DNA of 64,000 nucleotides from BM003 sp963699835 (lineage in GTDB: Bacteria > Pseudomonadota > Gammaproteobacteria > Steroidobacterales > BM003), in assembly GCA_963699835.1 (NCBI GenBank), contig CAVOVJ010000005.1:164097-228096 (forward strand), read 5' to 3'. A model generated the notes under the pieces. The model did no database searches and was not told where the DNA came from. It worked only from the letters and a program-made list of their open reading frames with translations. Shown here one piece after another: positions 1 through 9,027 of the stretch. Positions within the stretch are counted from its first letter, which is position 1, and each line of letters opens with the position of its first letter. The position numbers and the translations under genes were made by a program.

Positions 1-2076
1 GCTGGTGATATTGACCCGGCTACCGCCTACAGCAAGGTGCAGCAGTATTTCGGCAGTATTCCCCCGGGTCCGCCGCTGGAAAAACCGCAGCGCTGGATTC
101 CAAAACGCAGTGGCACCCAGCGTGCGGCGATGCAGGACAGGGTGCCGCAGGCGCGCCTGTACAAGGTCTGGGTCATGCCCGAATGGGGTAGCGACGATGC
201 CGCCTACCTCGACCTGGCCGGTGGCGTGCTGGGTTCCGGCAAGAATTCACGGCTCTACGAACGGCTGGTTTACCGCGATCAGATCGCCACCGATGTGTCG
301 GCGTTCGCCTATCCGCTTGAGATAGCCGGTCTGTTCGCGTTGTCGGTGACCGCGCAGCCGGGTCAGGATCTGGGCGAAATCGAGCGTATCGTCGATGAGG
401 AGTTGCAGAAATTCCTCGATAAGGGGCCGACCAAAACCGAACTCGAGCGGGTGAAAACGTCGGTTCGGGCGGGTTTCGTCCGCGGGGTCGAACGGGTGGG
501 CGGCTTCGGCGGTAAATCCGATGTGCTTGCCGAGGGCGAGGTGTTCGGCGGCAGCGCCGATTTCTATCGCAAGGAACTGGCCAGATTCGAAGCGGCCGAT
601 GCCGATCAGATTCGCGCCGCCGCGCAGCGCTGGCTGGCGGACGGTCAGTACGTGCTCGAGGTGACTCCGTTCCCGCAGTTCGCAGCCGCTGGTGCCGACG
701 TCGATCGTAGCGCGATGCCCGAGCCGGCTTCGTTTCCCAGCGTCGATTTTCCCGAATTCGAGCGCGCGCGGCTCGACAACGGGATGGAAGTCGTCGTGAT
801 CTCGCGCAGCGCAATACCGGTTGTCGATTTTACGATGATGCTGGACGCCGGCTACGCGGCTGACCACTCCGGCACAATGGGTACTTCGAGTCTTGCGATG
901 GCGGTGCTGGACGAAGGTACCCGCAAGCGTTCGGCGCTGGAGATCAGCGAACAGCTCGCCTTGCTCGGGGCGAGCATCGGCTCCGGCTCCAACCTTGATA
1001 ACTCAACGGTGTCGCTGAATGCGCTCAAAGAAAACCTCGACGATTCCATGGAAATCTATGCCGACGTGATTCTTAATCCGGAATTTCCGGGAGCGGAGTT
1101 CGAGCGATTGCGCAAATTGCAGCTCGCCGCAATTCAGCGGGAGAAGGTGACGCCCATGTCGATGGCGTTACGGGTGCTGCCCGGCCTGTTGTACGGTCCC
1201 GATCATGCTTACTCGCTGCCGTTTTCCGGATCGGGCACGGAGGCCTCGGTGATGTCGCTTACCCGTGACGACCTGGTTCGCTACCACGACACCTGGTTCA
1301 AGCCGAACAATGCGACGATGGTGGTCGTAGGCGATACCACGCTGGCCGAAGTAATGCCGAAACTGGAGCGCTATTTTGGCGCGTGGGAGCCGGGCCCGGT
1401 TCCGCAAAAGAATATTGCGACAGTCAGCGAGACCAATGGTGGCACGGTCTACCTGCTCGACCGGCCGGATTCACAGCAGACCGTAATCATCGCCGGGCGC
1501 CTGGTCGCGCCCAAGGCCAACGCCAACGAAATTGGTATACAGACGGCCAATGACATCTTCGGCGGTGATTTTACCTCGCGCATCAATCTCAACCTGCGCG
1601 AAGACAAGCACTGGACTTATGGTGCGCGCAGCTTGCTGGTGGACAGTAAGGGGCAACGCCCGTTTCTCGTCTATGCCCCGGTGCAGGCTGACAAGACAAT
1701 CGAGTCGATGGAGGAAATTGCCCGTGAGTTCAGGGACATCCGTGGCGATCGGCCGCCAACGGCGGTGGAAATAGGCGAAGTCACGGATGAGACGATTCGT
1801 GCGTTGCCGGGGCGCTGGGAAACCAACGGTGCGGTGACCGGTGACCTGATTCAGATTCTGCGTTTTGGATTGGCGGAAGACTACTGGGATGACTACCCGG
1901 ATGCGCTGCGCAATTTGCAGCAGGCGCAGGTCGAGCAGGGAGTGGCCAGCCTCATTGCACCCGATGACATGGTCTGGGTGGTGGTGGGAGACAGAGCAAA
2001 AATCGAGGAAGCCATTCGCGCATCCGGGCTGGGAGAGCTGCGCTATCTCGACGCCGATGGGGAGCCGCTGCAGTGA
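1..2076 (+). CDS. M16 family zinc metallopeptidase, 5' truncated by window
   Basis: The reading frame is open from base 1, so the start and the HXXEH zinc site of the first M16 domain lie upstream of the window. About 691 residues are visible. They comprise the rest of the catalytic M16 half with its C-terminal M16C region, then a second M16 half starting near residue 245 (RARLDNGMEVVVISRS). The second half has no HXXEH where the active site would be (GTMGTSSLAMAVLDEG). That is normal for pitrilysin-family pairs, where one half is catalytic and the other closes over the peptide. Proteins of this size and layout are usually periplasmic or membrane-anchored in Gram-negatives, but the signal peptide is not visible here. 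The next gene is convergent and ends 17 bases downstream. Confidence 0.9.
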   Translation, partial: AGDIDPATAYSKVQQYFGSIPPGPPLEKPQRWIPKRSGTQRAAMQDRVPQARLYKVWVMPEWGSDDAAYLDLAGGVLGSGKNSRLYERLVYRDQIATDVSAFAYPLEIAGLFALSVTAQPGQDLGEIERIVDEELQKFLDKGPTKTELERVKTSVRAGFVRGVERVGGFGGKSDVLAEGEVFGGSADFYRKELARFEAADADQIRAAAQRWLADGQYVLEVTPFPQFAAAGADVDRSAMPEPASFPSVDFPEFERARLDNGMEVVVISRSAIPVVDFTMMLDAGYAADHSGTMGTSSLAMAVLDEGTRKRSALEISEQLALLGASIGSGSNLDNSTVSLNALKENLDDSMEIYADVILNPEFPGAEFERLRKLQLAAIQREKVTPMSMALRVLPGLLYGPDHAYSLPFSGSGTEASVMSLTRDDLVRYHDTWFKPNNATMVVVGDTTLAEVMPKLERYFGAWEPGPVPQKNIATVSETNGGTVYLLDRPDSQQTVIIAGRLVAPKANANEIGIQTANDIFGGDFTSRINLNLREDKHWTYGARSLLVDSKGQRPFLVYAPVQADKTIESMEEIAREFRDIRGDRPPTAVEIGEVTDETIRALPGRWETNGAVTGDLIQILRFGLAEDYWDDYPDALRNLQQAQVEQGVASLIAPDDMVWVVVGDRAKIEEAIRASGLGELRYLDADGEPLQ

Positions 2077-2092
2077 GCCGCTGCGGCGGTTC

Positions 2093-2902
2093 CTAGCCTG
2101 CCGGGGCCACGATGAGCAGCGGGCCGTCGGAGACGACGACGCCGCCAGGTTGTTCGAGCGTCACGGCAAAGGCCGTCGGGCGGGCGATGGCGAGCTTGGC
2201 GTCGATGGTGACGATCACTTCGGAGACGCCGGACGGAACATCGAACACGCCGCCGTCCACCGGGCGCGAGTCGCGGTCCGGGTCGATGATCCAAAGCTGA
2301 TACTGCGCGGTGGCGGGGTCATTGGCGGTCAGCCCGCTGAATCTCATGTAGCCTTCCTGGCGGCTGTCGCTCCATACGACGTCGCCGCTGACCTGTTCGT
2401 AGCCGGGTTCTTCCGAGTGCGCCCATGGCAGTACGATCGCGTCGTTGGCCGCCGCAATCAGGTCCGCACGCTGCGTCGAGGCCTTTGGCGTCGTCGGTAA
2501 ATCCCGAGTATTCACGCCAATCAGAGCTACCAGAAGCGCTGCTGCGGCCGCCCAGCCGGACCAGGCCGGCAGGGTGAACGCGCTGGTCTGTGCTGTGGGC
2601 GGGGCCAGCCGGCGTGGCATTTCCACCACATTGGTGTGCGCGCTATCAGCAAAAAACCGCTCGGCACGTTCATTGAGCCGCTGGCGGACGGTCTCGGGCA
2701 TCGCTTCGATCCGGCCGGCGCGGCGCATCGCGGCGATCTGCAATGCCGCGGCCGGGCGCGCCAGTTCGTCGGCATCCACTGCAGCGTAATGCTCTAGAAG
2801 CTGGTCCAGTTCCCTGCTCGCATCGCGATCGAGTCCCTCGGTGGCGACATCTGCGAGCAGAGCAGTCAGACGCGGGTCGGACGGCAACGGATGAACGGTC
2901 AC
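2093..2902 (-). CDS. RskA-like anti-sigma factor
   Basis: This 269-residue protein has a cytoplasmic N-terminal part of about 110 residues, one membrane segment near residues 114-130 (AAAALLVALIG) and an extracytoplasmic C-terminal domain. That domain carries the YQLWIIDPDRDSRPVDGG pattern of the anti-sigma-K factor RskA C-terminal family. It presumably binds and holds the ECF sigma factor encoded just upstream until a periplasmic signal releases it. The start is a GTG that overlaps the sigma factor stop codon as GTGA, so translation of the two is probably coupled. No HXXXCXXC zinc anti-sigma motif is visible in the N-terminal part. The regulated genes are not evident from the sequence. Confidence 0.85.
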   Translation of the reverse strand: MTVHPLPSDPRLTALLADVATEGLDRDASRELDQLLEHYAAVDADELARPAAALQIAAMRRAGRIEAMPETVRQRLNERAERFFADSAHTNVVEMPRRLAPPTAQTSAFTLPAWSGWAAAAALLVALIGVNTRDLPTTPKASTQRADLIAAANDAIVLPWAHSEEPGYEQVSGDVVWSDSRQEGYMRFSGLTANDPATAQYQLWIIDPDRDSRPVDGGVFDVPSGVSEVIVTIDAKLAIARPTAFAVTLEQPGGVVVSDGPLLIVAPAG

Positions 2903-3453
2903 GTCCGCGCCTCGTCTTGCGTTTCGCTCATTTCCAGTTCTTCGCGGATCCGGATCAGGCCGCGCCGGACATGGGTCTTGACCGTTCCGAGTGGCATGCT
3001 CAGCCTTTCCGCAACCGCGCTGTGAGAATAGCCTTCGACCACCGACAGCTGCAGGACTTCCTGCTGTTCCGGGCGCAGCGTCGCCATCGCTTTCGACACG
3101 ATATCGAGTTCCACGCCGGTTTCCGGCTTTAAGGAGCGATCGAGATCGGCCGGCAGGATCGTGTCGTCGATATCGTCGTGGTACGGCCGCCGGCCCTGTT
3201 TTCGCAGCCGGTCGATCAGGCGACGGCGGGCGATCGTCGCGACAAAGGTCGTTTCACTGGCTTTCGATGGGTCGAACCGTCCGGCATGGGTCCAGATGTC
3301 GATAAAAATGTCCTGGACCGCGTCTTCGGCATCGGCATGAGCGCTGTTGAAACGCCGTGCCAGCGACCAGACCAGGTCGCCATACGTGTCGAGACATTCG
3401 TTTACGGCGGCCCGGTCGCCGTTGGCGACTCTTTGCAGAATGGATGCTGTCAC
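2899..3453 (-). CDS. ECF RNA polymerase sigma factor, RpoE/SigK-like
   Basis: A 184-residue sigma-70 family protein of ECF type. Region 2 is visible around DAEDAVQDIFIDIWTHAGRF and the RRRLIDRLRKQ segment. Region 4 has a helix-turn-helix near residues 130-175 (YSHSAVAERLSMPLGTVKTH). The GTG start at 3453 is chosen because AGGA lies five bases upstream and the protein then begins at the usual place for the family. Longer in-frame extensions upstream look non-coding. It is cotranscribed with the RskA-like anti-sigma factor through a GTGA overlap, the standard sigma/anti-sigma arrangement. The 279 bases between this gene and the divergent methyltransferase gene should hold its promoter, but I cannot point to a clear ECF-type promoter. 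Confidence 0.9.
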   Translation of the reverse strand: MTASILQRVANGDRAAVNECLDTYGDLVWSLARRFNSAHADAEDAVQDIFIDIWTHAGRFDPSKASETTFVATIARRRLIDRLRKQGRRPYHDDIDDTILPADLDRSLKPETGVELDIVSKAMATLRPEQQEVLQLSVVEGYSHSAVAERLSMPLGTVKTHVRRGLIRIREELEMSETQDEART

Positions 3454-3732
3454 CGTGGTCCTGCGGCCCTGCGACAGGTCGGGTGTTGCAATGAGTTTTT
3501 CTCTGGCGGAAATGCGTGGCGCATGGCGCGCATTCTGCAATTCCATCCCGCAACTTGTCCAGCCGGTGAGCATACGCGATTTTTCCGCGCGCGGAGCACG
3601 CATTGAATTTAGTAATATGTGTCGGCGTTTTCGTGCCGTGACCGGCTCCGGATTCGTCGTTAGATTGCCGATCCGCGTGGCGCGTTTTTGCCGCGGCGCG
3701 GGGACAACGGCCGGAGCGCACGCGACAGGCAG

Positions 3733-4494
3733 ATGCAAAACAATTATTTTTCAAGGGTCGCGGGGGCTTATGCCCGTTATCGGCCGCAGTATCCCCCCGA
3801 GCTGTATGAGTTCCTGGCCGGATGCTGTCGCCACCGCCGGCGAGCGTGGGATTGCGCGACCGGCAACGGTCAGGCAGCGGGCGCGCTCGCCAGCCATTTC
3901 GATTTCGTCCTCGCCACCGATGTGAGCATGCAACAGCTGGCCCGTGCGACCGGACAGGCGCGGGTTGCCTACGCGGTATCGAGTGCGGAGCAGCCGCCGC
4001 TGGGGACCGCGGCAGTGGATCTGGTCAGCGTCGCGCAGGCGCTGCACTGGTTCGACCTGTCCGTTTTCTATCGCACTGTAGACCGGGTGCTCGCCGACGG
4101 CGGTGTGCTGGCCGTGTGGTGTTACCAGTTGCTGCGTATCGACGCTGCGGTCGATGCGGTCATTGACCGGCTTTATCACAAGATTGTCGGTCCGTTCTGG
4201 CCGCCGCAACGTAAACTTGTCGAGCAGGGCTATGCCACATTGACCTTTCCTTACACCGAGCAGTCTTGCCCGCCTTTTGCAATGCAATATGAGTGGTCAC
4301 TGCAGCAGTTGCTGGGGTACCTGGGTAGCTGGTCCGCCTGTCAGCGCTATCGCGAAGCCAATCGCAGTGATCCGGTCGCGCTGATCGCCGGACGTCTCGG
4401 AGATGCCTGGGGAGATTCGGCCGGGACCCGCATCGTGCGCTGGCCCGTGGTTGTGCGCGTCGGCCAAAGACAGCGCAGGCGGCATGCGCGATGA
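3733..4494 (+). CDS. class I SAM-dependent methyltransferase
   Basis: This 253-residue protein opens with the FSRVAGAYARYRPQYP motif seen at the front of a family of small Rossmann-fold methyltransferases. The SAM-binding glycine motif follows (DCATGNGQAAGAL, near residues 39-51) and then the SAEQPPLGTAAVDLVSVAQALHW segment typical of Methyltransf_11 domains. The substrate cannot be told from sequence. The ATG at 3733 places the first conserved motif right at the N terminus. The stop overlaps the next start as ATGA, so it is probably cotranscribed and translationally coupled with the EamA transporter gene. Confidence 0.85.
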   Translation: MQNNYFSRVAGAYARYRPQYPPELYEFLAGCCRHRRRAWDCATGNGQAAGALASHFDFVLATDVSMQQLARATGQARVAYAVSSAEQPPLGTAAVDLVSVAQALHWFDLSVFYRTVDRVLADGGVLAVWCYQLLRIDAAVDAVIDRLYHKIVGPFWPPQRKLVEQGYATLTFPYTEQSCPPFAMQYEWSLQQLLGYLGSWSACQRYREANRSDPVALIAGRLGDAWGDSAGTRIVRWPVVVRVGQRQRRRHAR

Positions 4495-5402
4495 CCCGGC
4501 CGCCGCGTCCTGCTGACTGGCTGTTGTTGTTCTCGCTCGTTGCAATGTGGGGGTCCGCGTTCATGCTGGCCGAACTTGCGCTCGGGGCTTTCGAGCCGTT
4601 GGCGATCACAACGCTGCGTATCGTGATGGGAGCGATCGTTCTTATACTGCTGCTTGCGACAACCGGGCGCCGATTTCCGCGCCGACCCCGCGTGTGGGCC
4701 TACCTGGTGCTGATGGCGGTGCTGGGCAACTGCCTGCCGTTTTTCCTGATTACCTGGGGCCAGGTCGAGGTTGCCTCCGGGCTGGCGGGCATCCTGATGG
4801 GCATCATGCCACTGGTAGTCGTCGTCCTCGCGCATTTCAGTGTGCCCGGCGAGCGTCTGAGTCCGGCCAGGGTCAGCGGATTCCTGCTGGGTTTCGCCGG
4901 GCTCGTCGTGCTTTTCGGCGGTGATCTTGTGGCCGAGGGCAGCGATGATTCGGCTCTGCTTGCCAAGATGGCCATTCTCGGCGGCGCCGTGTGCTATGGC
5001 GTCAACGTCATCGTGGCGAGATTGCAGCCGGAGAAAGACGCGCTGACCGCCTCCGCCGGGGTAATGCTGGTCGCGAGCGTGCTGATGATCGGTGTCAGTT
5101 TCGCGCTCGGCACCGACCTCTGGCCTGCCGAAGCGAGTGCCGGCGCGATTGCGGCGCTGGTTTTGCTGGGGTTGATGTCGACGGGCCTGGCTACGTTGGT
5201 CTACTTTCTGGTCATCGCGCGTGCCGGTCCGAGTTTTCTCTCGCTGATCAATTACCTCATTCCGGTCTGGGCGGTGACCATCGGTGCGGTACTCCTCGGC
5301 GAACATCTTCCAATGCGCGCTTTCCTGGCGATGGCGCTGATCCTGGCCGGGGTGCTGGCCACGCAGCGGCACCGGCCGCGCGGCGAGTCCGCAAATGCGT
5401 GA
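4491..5402 (+). CDS. EamA/DMT superfamily transporter
   Basis: A 303-residue inner membrane protein with about ten hydrophobic segments arranged as two EamA repeats. The first repeat starts LLLFSLVAMWGSAFMLAELA and the second begins near residue 160. Members of this drug/metabolite transporter family mostly export amino acids, purines or small metabolites; the substrate is not predictable here. The start overlaps the upstream methyltransferase stop as ATGA. A second protein of the same family is encoded at 12450-13407, but the two are not adjacent and appear to be independent. Confidence 0.88.
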   Translation: MTRPPRPADWLLLFSLVAMWGSAFMLAELALGAFEPLAITTLRIVMGAIVLILLLATTGRRFPRRPRVWAYLVLMAVLGNCLPFFLITWGQVEVASGLAGILMGIMPLVVVVLAHFSVPGERLSPARVSGFLLGFAGLVVLFGGDLVAEGSDDSALLAKMAILGGAVCYGVNVIVARLQPEKDALTASAGVMLVASVLMIGVSFALGTDLWPAEASAGAIAALVLLGLMSTGLATLVYFLVIARAGPSFLSLINYLIPVWAVTIGAVLLGEHLPMRAFLAMALILAGVLATQRHRPRGESANA

Positions 5403-5473
5403 CGGGTGTCGCTAATCGGGGAATAATGCACGCCCCGGCCGGGTCTGGCATGCGCATCGAAGTGGGGTTGGCA

Positions 5474-7426
5474 GTGAGATATTTCGTGACGGTTTTGTTT
5501 GTTGTCGCGTTGACCGGTTGCGGCCACGATGCAAATTCGCGCGCGGGTGCAGCCGGGTCCGCCGATTCGGCCATTGCTGTAGCGCCGGGCGCGGTCACGC
5601 CGGCCCCGGCGGTGACCGCTCGCGGAGGCCGATGTTCATACCTTCGCAAATATTACGCAATTCCGCGTACGCCATGCGGATCTCTCGCTGCGCGTCGATT
5701 TTGAACGTAAATCGCTTTCCGGCTCGGTGCAATTGCGAGTGGAACGTCTCGATTCGGACGCCGGTGAGCTGATCCTCGATACCCGCGATCTCGAGATCGA
5801 GGCGGTAGCGCTGAACCTGAGCGGGAGCAAACTCATCGAGGTACCGTGGCGCCTTGGAGCGCGCGATCACGCGTTGGGCCAGCCGCTTCTGATCGACGTG
5901 AGCAAAGCCGGGCGGGCGCAGACAATTTGCCGTCATGGTCCGCTATGCAACATCGCCGGAGGCGTCGGGATTGCAGTGGCTCGAGCCGCGCCAGAGCGGC
6001 GATGCCCATCCGTTCCTGTTCAGCCAGTCGCAGGCGATCCATGCGCGAAGCTGGATCCCGCTGCAGGATAGCCCGCAAGTGCGGATGACCTATACCGCTA
6101 CAATCCACACCCCGCCGGAGTTGCGCGCCCTGATGAGCGCTGTCAACGATCCCGCTGCCGCGCGCAATGGACGGTTTAGTTTTGCCATGCCCCAGGCAAT
6201 CCCTTCTTACCTCTTCGCTATCGCCGTCGGCAATCTCGAGTTCAAGGCGATGAGCGAACGGACGGGTGTGTATGCGCTACCCGGCGTGGTGGATGCCGCG
6301 GCTGCCGAGTTCGCCGATACCGAGGCCATGCTCGAAATCGGCGAGGCGATGTTTGGCCCGTATCGCTGGGGTCGTTACGACCTGCTGATCCTGCCCCCGA
6401 GCTTTCCGTTTGGCGGCATGGAGAATCCGCGCCTGTCATTCATTACTCCGACCGTAATCGCCGGGGACCGCAGCCTGGTGTCGCTGATTGCGCACGAACT
6501 GGCGCACTCGTGGTCCGGCAACCTGGTCACGAACGCTACCTGGCGCGATCTGTGGCTCAACGAGGGCTTCACGACATATTTCACTTCACGGATCATGGAA
6601 GCGGTATACGGTGTGGATCGCCGCAGGATGGAAGACTTTCTCGGCCTGCAGGACCTGCGCGAGGATCTGGCTGCCGCCAGCAGCGCTGATCAGCGGCTGG
6701 TACCCGATCTGGAGGATCGCGATCCGGACGATGTGTTTTCCGATATTCCGTACGAAAAAGGCAAGCTCTTTCTCGATTTTCTCGAGGCGCGGTTTGGCCG
6801 GGAACGATTTGACCGCTTTCTGCAGGGTTATTTCGACGCTTTTGCATTTCAGAGCGTCACGACGGAGCAGTTTGTCGCTTATCTCGACCGGAACCTGTTG
6901 CAGACCGAACCCGGACTGGTTTCGATGGAGGAGGTTCGCGAATGGATTTATGCGCCGGGTCTGCCTGCGACCGCAGTCTTGCCCGAATCGGACGCGTTCG
7001 ACCGCGTTGCCGCCCAGCGCGACAGCTGGCTGCGCGGCGAGAGTGCTGCGCGGGCGCTGCCTACCGAGTGCCTGGACCGTGCACGAGTGGCGCTTTTTTA
7101 TCGACACGCTGCCGGCGGAGCTGACGCCGGCGCAGCTGGTCGAGCTCGACAATGCGTTTGCGCTGACCGCCACCAGCAATGCCGAAATCGGGCTGGCGTG
7201 GTACAAGGTTGCGATTCGCAATGACTATCTGCAGGCCTTTCCGGCGATAGAGCAGTATCTGACCAGCATTGGACGGCGTAAACTGATACGCCCGTTGTAC
7301 ATCGCGTTGATGAGAACCGATGACGGTGCCGAATTCGCACGCCGCGTCTACACGACCGCACGGCCCGGCTACCATCCGATAGCAGCGGCGAGTATCGACC
7401 CGATCGTTTTCCCGGAGAAAAACTGA
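5474..7426 (+). CDS. M1 family metallopeptidase lipoprotein, several frameshifts
   Basis: This is an LTA4 hydrolase/aminopeptidase N-like enzyme of about 650 residues read across three frames. The N terminus is a lipoprotein signal (RYFVTVLFVVALTGC). Similarity then continues in other frames: the beta-sandwich domain (SVQLRVERLDSDAGELILDT), the substrate-binding FGGMEN motif, and the zinc site HELAH with its third ligand in WLNEGF about 18 residues later. The C-terminal helical domain ends at 7426. Breaks lie near 5628, 5905, 5932 and 7066. The zinc and catalytic residues are all kept, so the breaks look like sequence errors rather than decay. The start is uncertain: GTG at 5474 has a GGGG stretch upstream, and ATGs at 5426 and 5450 are in frame. 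As a lipoprotein it should act in the periplasm, trimming N-terminal residues from peptides. Confidence 0.82.
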
Positions 7427-7442
7427 ATCGCGGCATGATCCT

Positions 7443-8318
7443 GTGCAGACGAGCTTCAATACCGCGGTCGCCGCGCGTTTCGACCAGGCGGCCGATCTTC
7501 TGAGCCAGCAAGGCGCGAACCCGTTCCGGATCAACGCCTACCGGCGCGGGGCCGACGCGGTGCGTGGACTCGACATGGATCTGCGCCGATTGCTGGAGGA
7601 GGACGGGGTCAAGGCCCTCGTCGCGGTGCCGGGCATCGGCCGCGGCATGGCGGCGGCAATCCGCGAAATGGCGTTGTCCGGACGCTGGGCGAAACTGGAG
7701 CGTTTGCGCGGCGCGGCCGATCCTGCCGCTATTTTGCAGACTGTTCCGGGGATTGGCCCGGGCCTGGCCGGAAGACTCCACGACGAGCTGCATATTGACT
7801 CGCTCGAACAGCTCGAATGTGCCGCCCACGATGGACGGCTCGCGGCTGTGCGCGGCATCGGTGAGCGGCGCCTGCGAGCGATTCGCGCCTCGCTCGAAGC
7901 GGTGCTGGGGCACCCGCTGCCGCGGCGCCCGGCAGGTTCTGGACCCGGCGTGGCAGTGTTACTGGATGTCGATGCCGAATACCGGCGCCGTGCCGCCGCC
8001 GATGAGCTGGCAAAGATTACGCCGCGGCGCTTCAATCCCGAGCGCCGGGCCTGGCTGCCGGTGCTGCACACTGATCGCGATAAATGGCATTTCACAGCCC
8101 TGTATTCCAATACCGCGCGCGCTCATGAACTCGACAGGACCGATGACTGGGTAGTGATTTACCACTACGACAGTGATGACCACGTTGAAGGGCAACACAC
8201 GGTGGTTACTGAGAACCGCGGCGCGCTGGCGGCGCGGCGGGTCGTGCGCGGGCGCGAGGCCGAATGCCTCGCCCACTATCTGAAGGACACGGCTACCCGG
8301 GGGCGGAACGGGACCTAG
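7443..8318 (+). CDS. helix-hairpin-helix DNA-binding protein, PolX N-terminal-like
   Basis: This 291-residue protein begins with the helical domain of X-family DNA polymerases (ARFDQAADLLSQQGANPFR, then RINAYRRGADAVR). Two or three helix-hairpin-helix motifs follow (VAVPGIGRGMAAAI near residue 61, TVPGIGPGLAGRL near residue 101, AVRGIGERRLRAI near residue 137). The remaining half has no polymerase palm or PHP exonuclease domain. It contains instead an uncharacterised segment rich in tryptophan, aspartate and histidine (WHFTALYSNTARAHELD, DDWVVIYHYDSDDH). The DNA-binding role follows from the family; the function of the C-terminal half is unknown. The start is GTG, 16 bases after the M1 peptidase stop. 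Confidence 0.75.
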   Translation: MQTSFNTAVAARFDQAADLLSQQGANPFRINAYRRGADAVRGLDMDLRRLLEEDGVKALVAVPGIGRGMAAAIREMALSGRWAKLERLRGAADPAAILQTVPGIGPGLAGRLHDELHIDSLEQLECAAHDGRLAAVRGIGERRLRAIRASLEAVLGHPLPRRPAGSGPGVAVLLDVDAEYRRRAAADELAKITPRRFNPERRAWLPVLHTDRDKWHFTALYSNTARAHELDRTDDWVVIYHYDSDDHVEGQHTVVTENRGALAARRVVRGREAECLAHYLKDTATRGRNGT

Positions 8319-8968
8319 TTGTCGCTGCTGATCAGGCCTTCGCGTATGGCCAGCCGCACGAGCCCGGGAACATCGCGGATTCCGAGTCGCTCCATCAGCT
8401 GGGCGCGATGAGATTCGACGGTCTTGATGCTCACGTTCAACAAGTCGGCGATCTCGCGCGTCGACATGCCCTCGGCGATCAGCTGCAGAATCTCCCGCTG
8501 CCGCGGGGTAAGCTGGTCGAGCGACGAGCTTGGTGTGCGGTCGTTATCCATCAGGCGTTCCACCGCACGCCGCGAAATTGACGGGCTGAGGTAGGTCTCG
8601 CCGCGCGCAACGCTCGAGATCGCGTGATGCAGTTCCGCGGTGGCCGCTTCCTTGACGAGATAGCCGGTCGCGCCGGCACGCAAGGCCTGGACGACATATT
8701 CCTCGTTGGAATGCATGGTCAAAACCAGCACACGGGTATTCGGACAACTGCGTACGATGCGCGCGGTCGCTTCGAGCCCGTTCAGCCCCGGCATCGCAAT
8801 ATCCATCAGCACCACATCGGGGCGGGCGTTGCGTGCCTGTTTGGCGGCTTCGCGGCCGTCGCTGGCCTCGGCGACGACCGTGATGTCGTCGAAGCTGTTG
8901 ATCAGGGCATGAATACCAGCACGGACCAGGGTGTGGTCCTCGGCAAGCAGTACACGTATTTCATTCAT
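8315..8968 (-). CDS. NarL/FixJ-type LuxR response regulator
   Basis: A 217-residue two-component response regulator. The receiver domain (residues 1-120) has the acidic pair in LLAEDH, the phosphorylated aspartate at about residue 56 (VVLMDIAMPG) and the conserved lysine in YLVKEA. The C-terminal LuxR-type helix-turn-helix (LTPRQREILQLIAEGMSTREIADLL) occupies about residues 148-210. The ATG at 8968 gives the standard receiver N terminus; longer forms add unconserved residues. The gene lies 59 bases downstream of a matching histidine kinase gene on the same strand, so the two very likely form one phosphorelay. It overlaps the convergent HhH gene by four bases. Confidence 0.92.
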   Translation of the reverse strand: MNEIRVLLAEDHTLVRAGIHALINSFDDITVVAEASDGREAAKQARNARPDVVLMDIAMPGLNGLEATARIVRSCPNTRVLVLTMHSNEEYVVQALRAGATGYLVKEAATAELHHAISSVARGETYLSPSISRRAVERLMDNDRTPSSSLDQLTPRQREILQLIAEGMSTREIADLLNVSIKTVESHRAQLMERLGIRDVPGLVRLAIREGLISSDN

Positions 8969-9027
8969 ATCCGTCGATGTTCCCACGGCGAGGCGGGCGC
9001 GATCGCCCCGGCCACGCACGATTCTGA

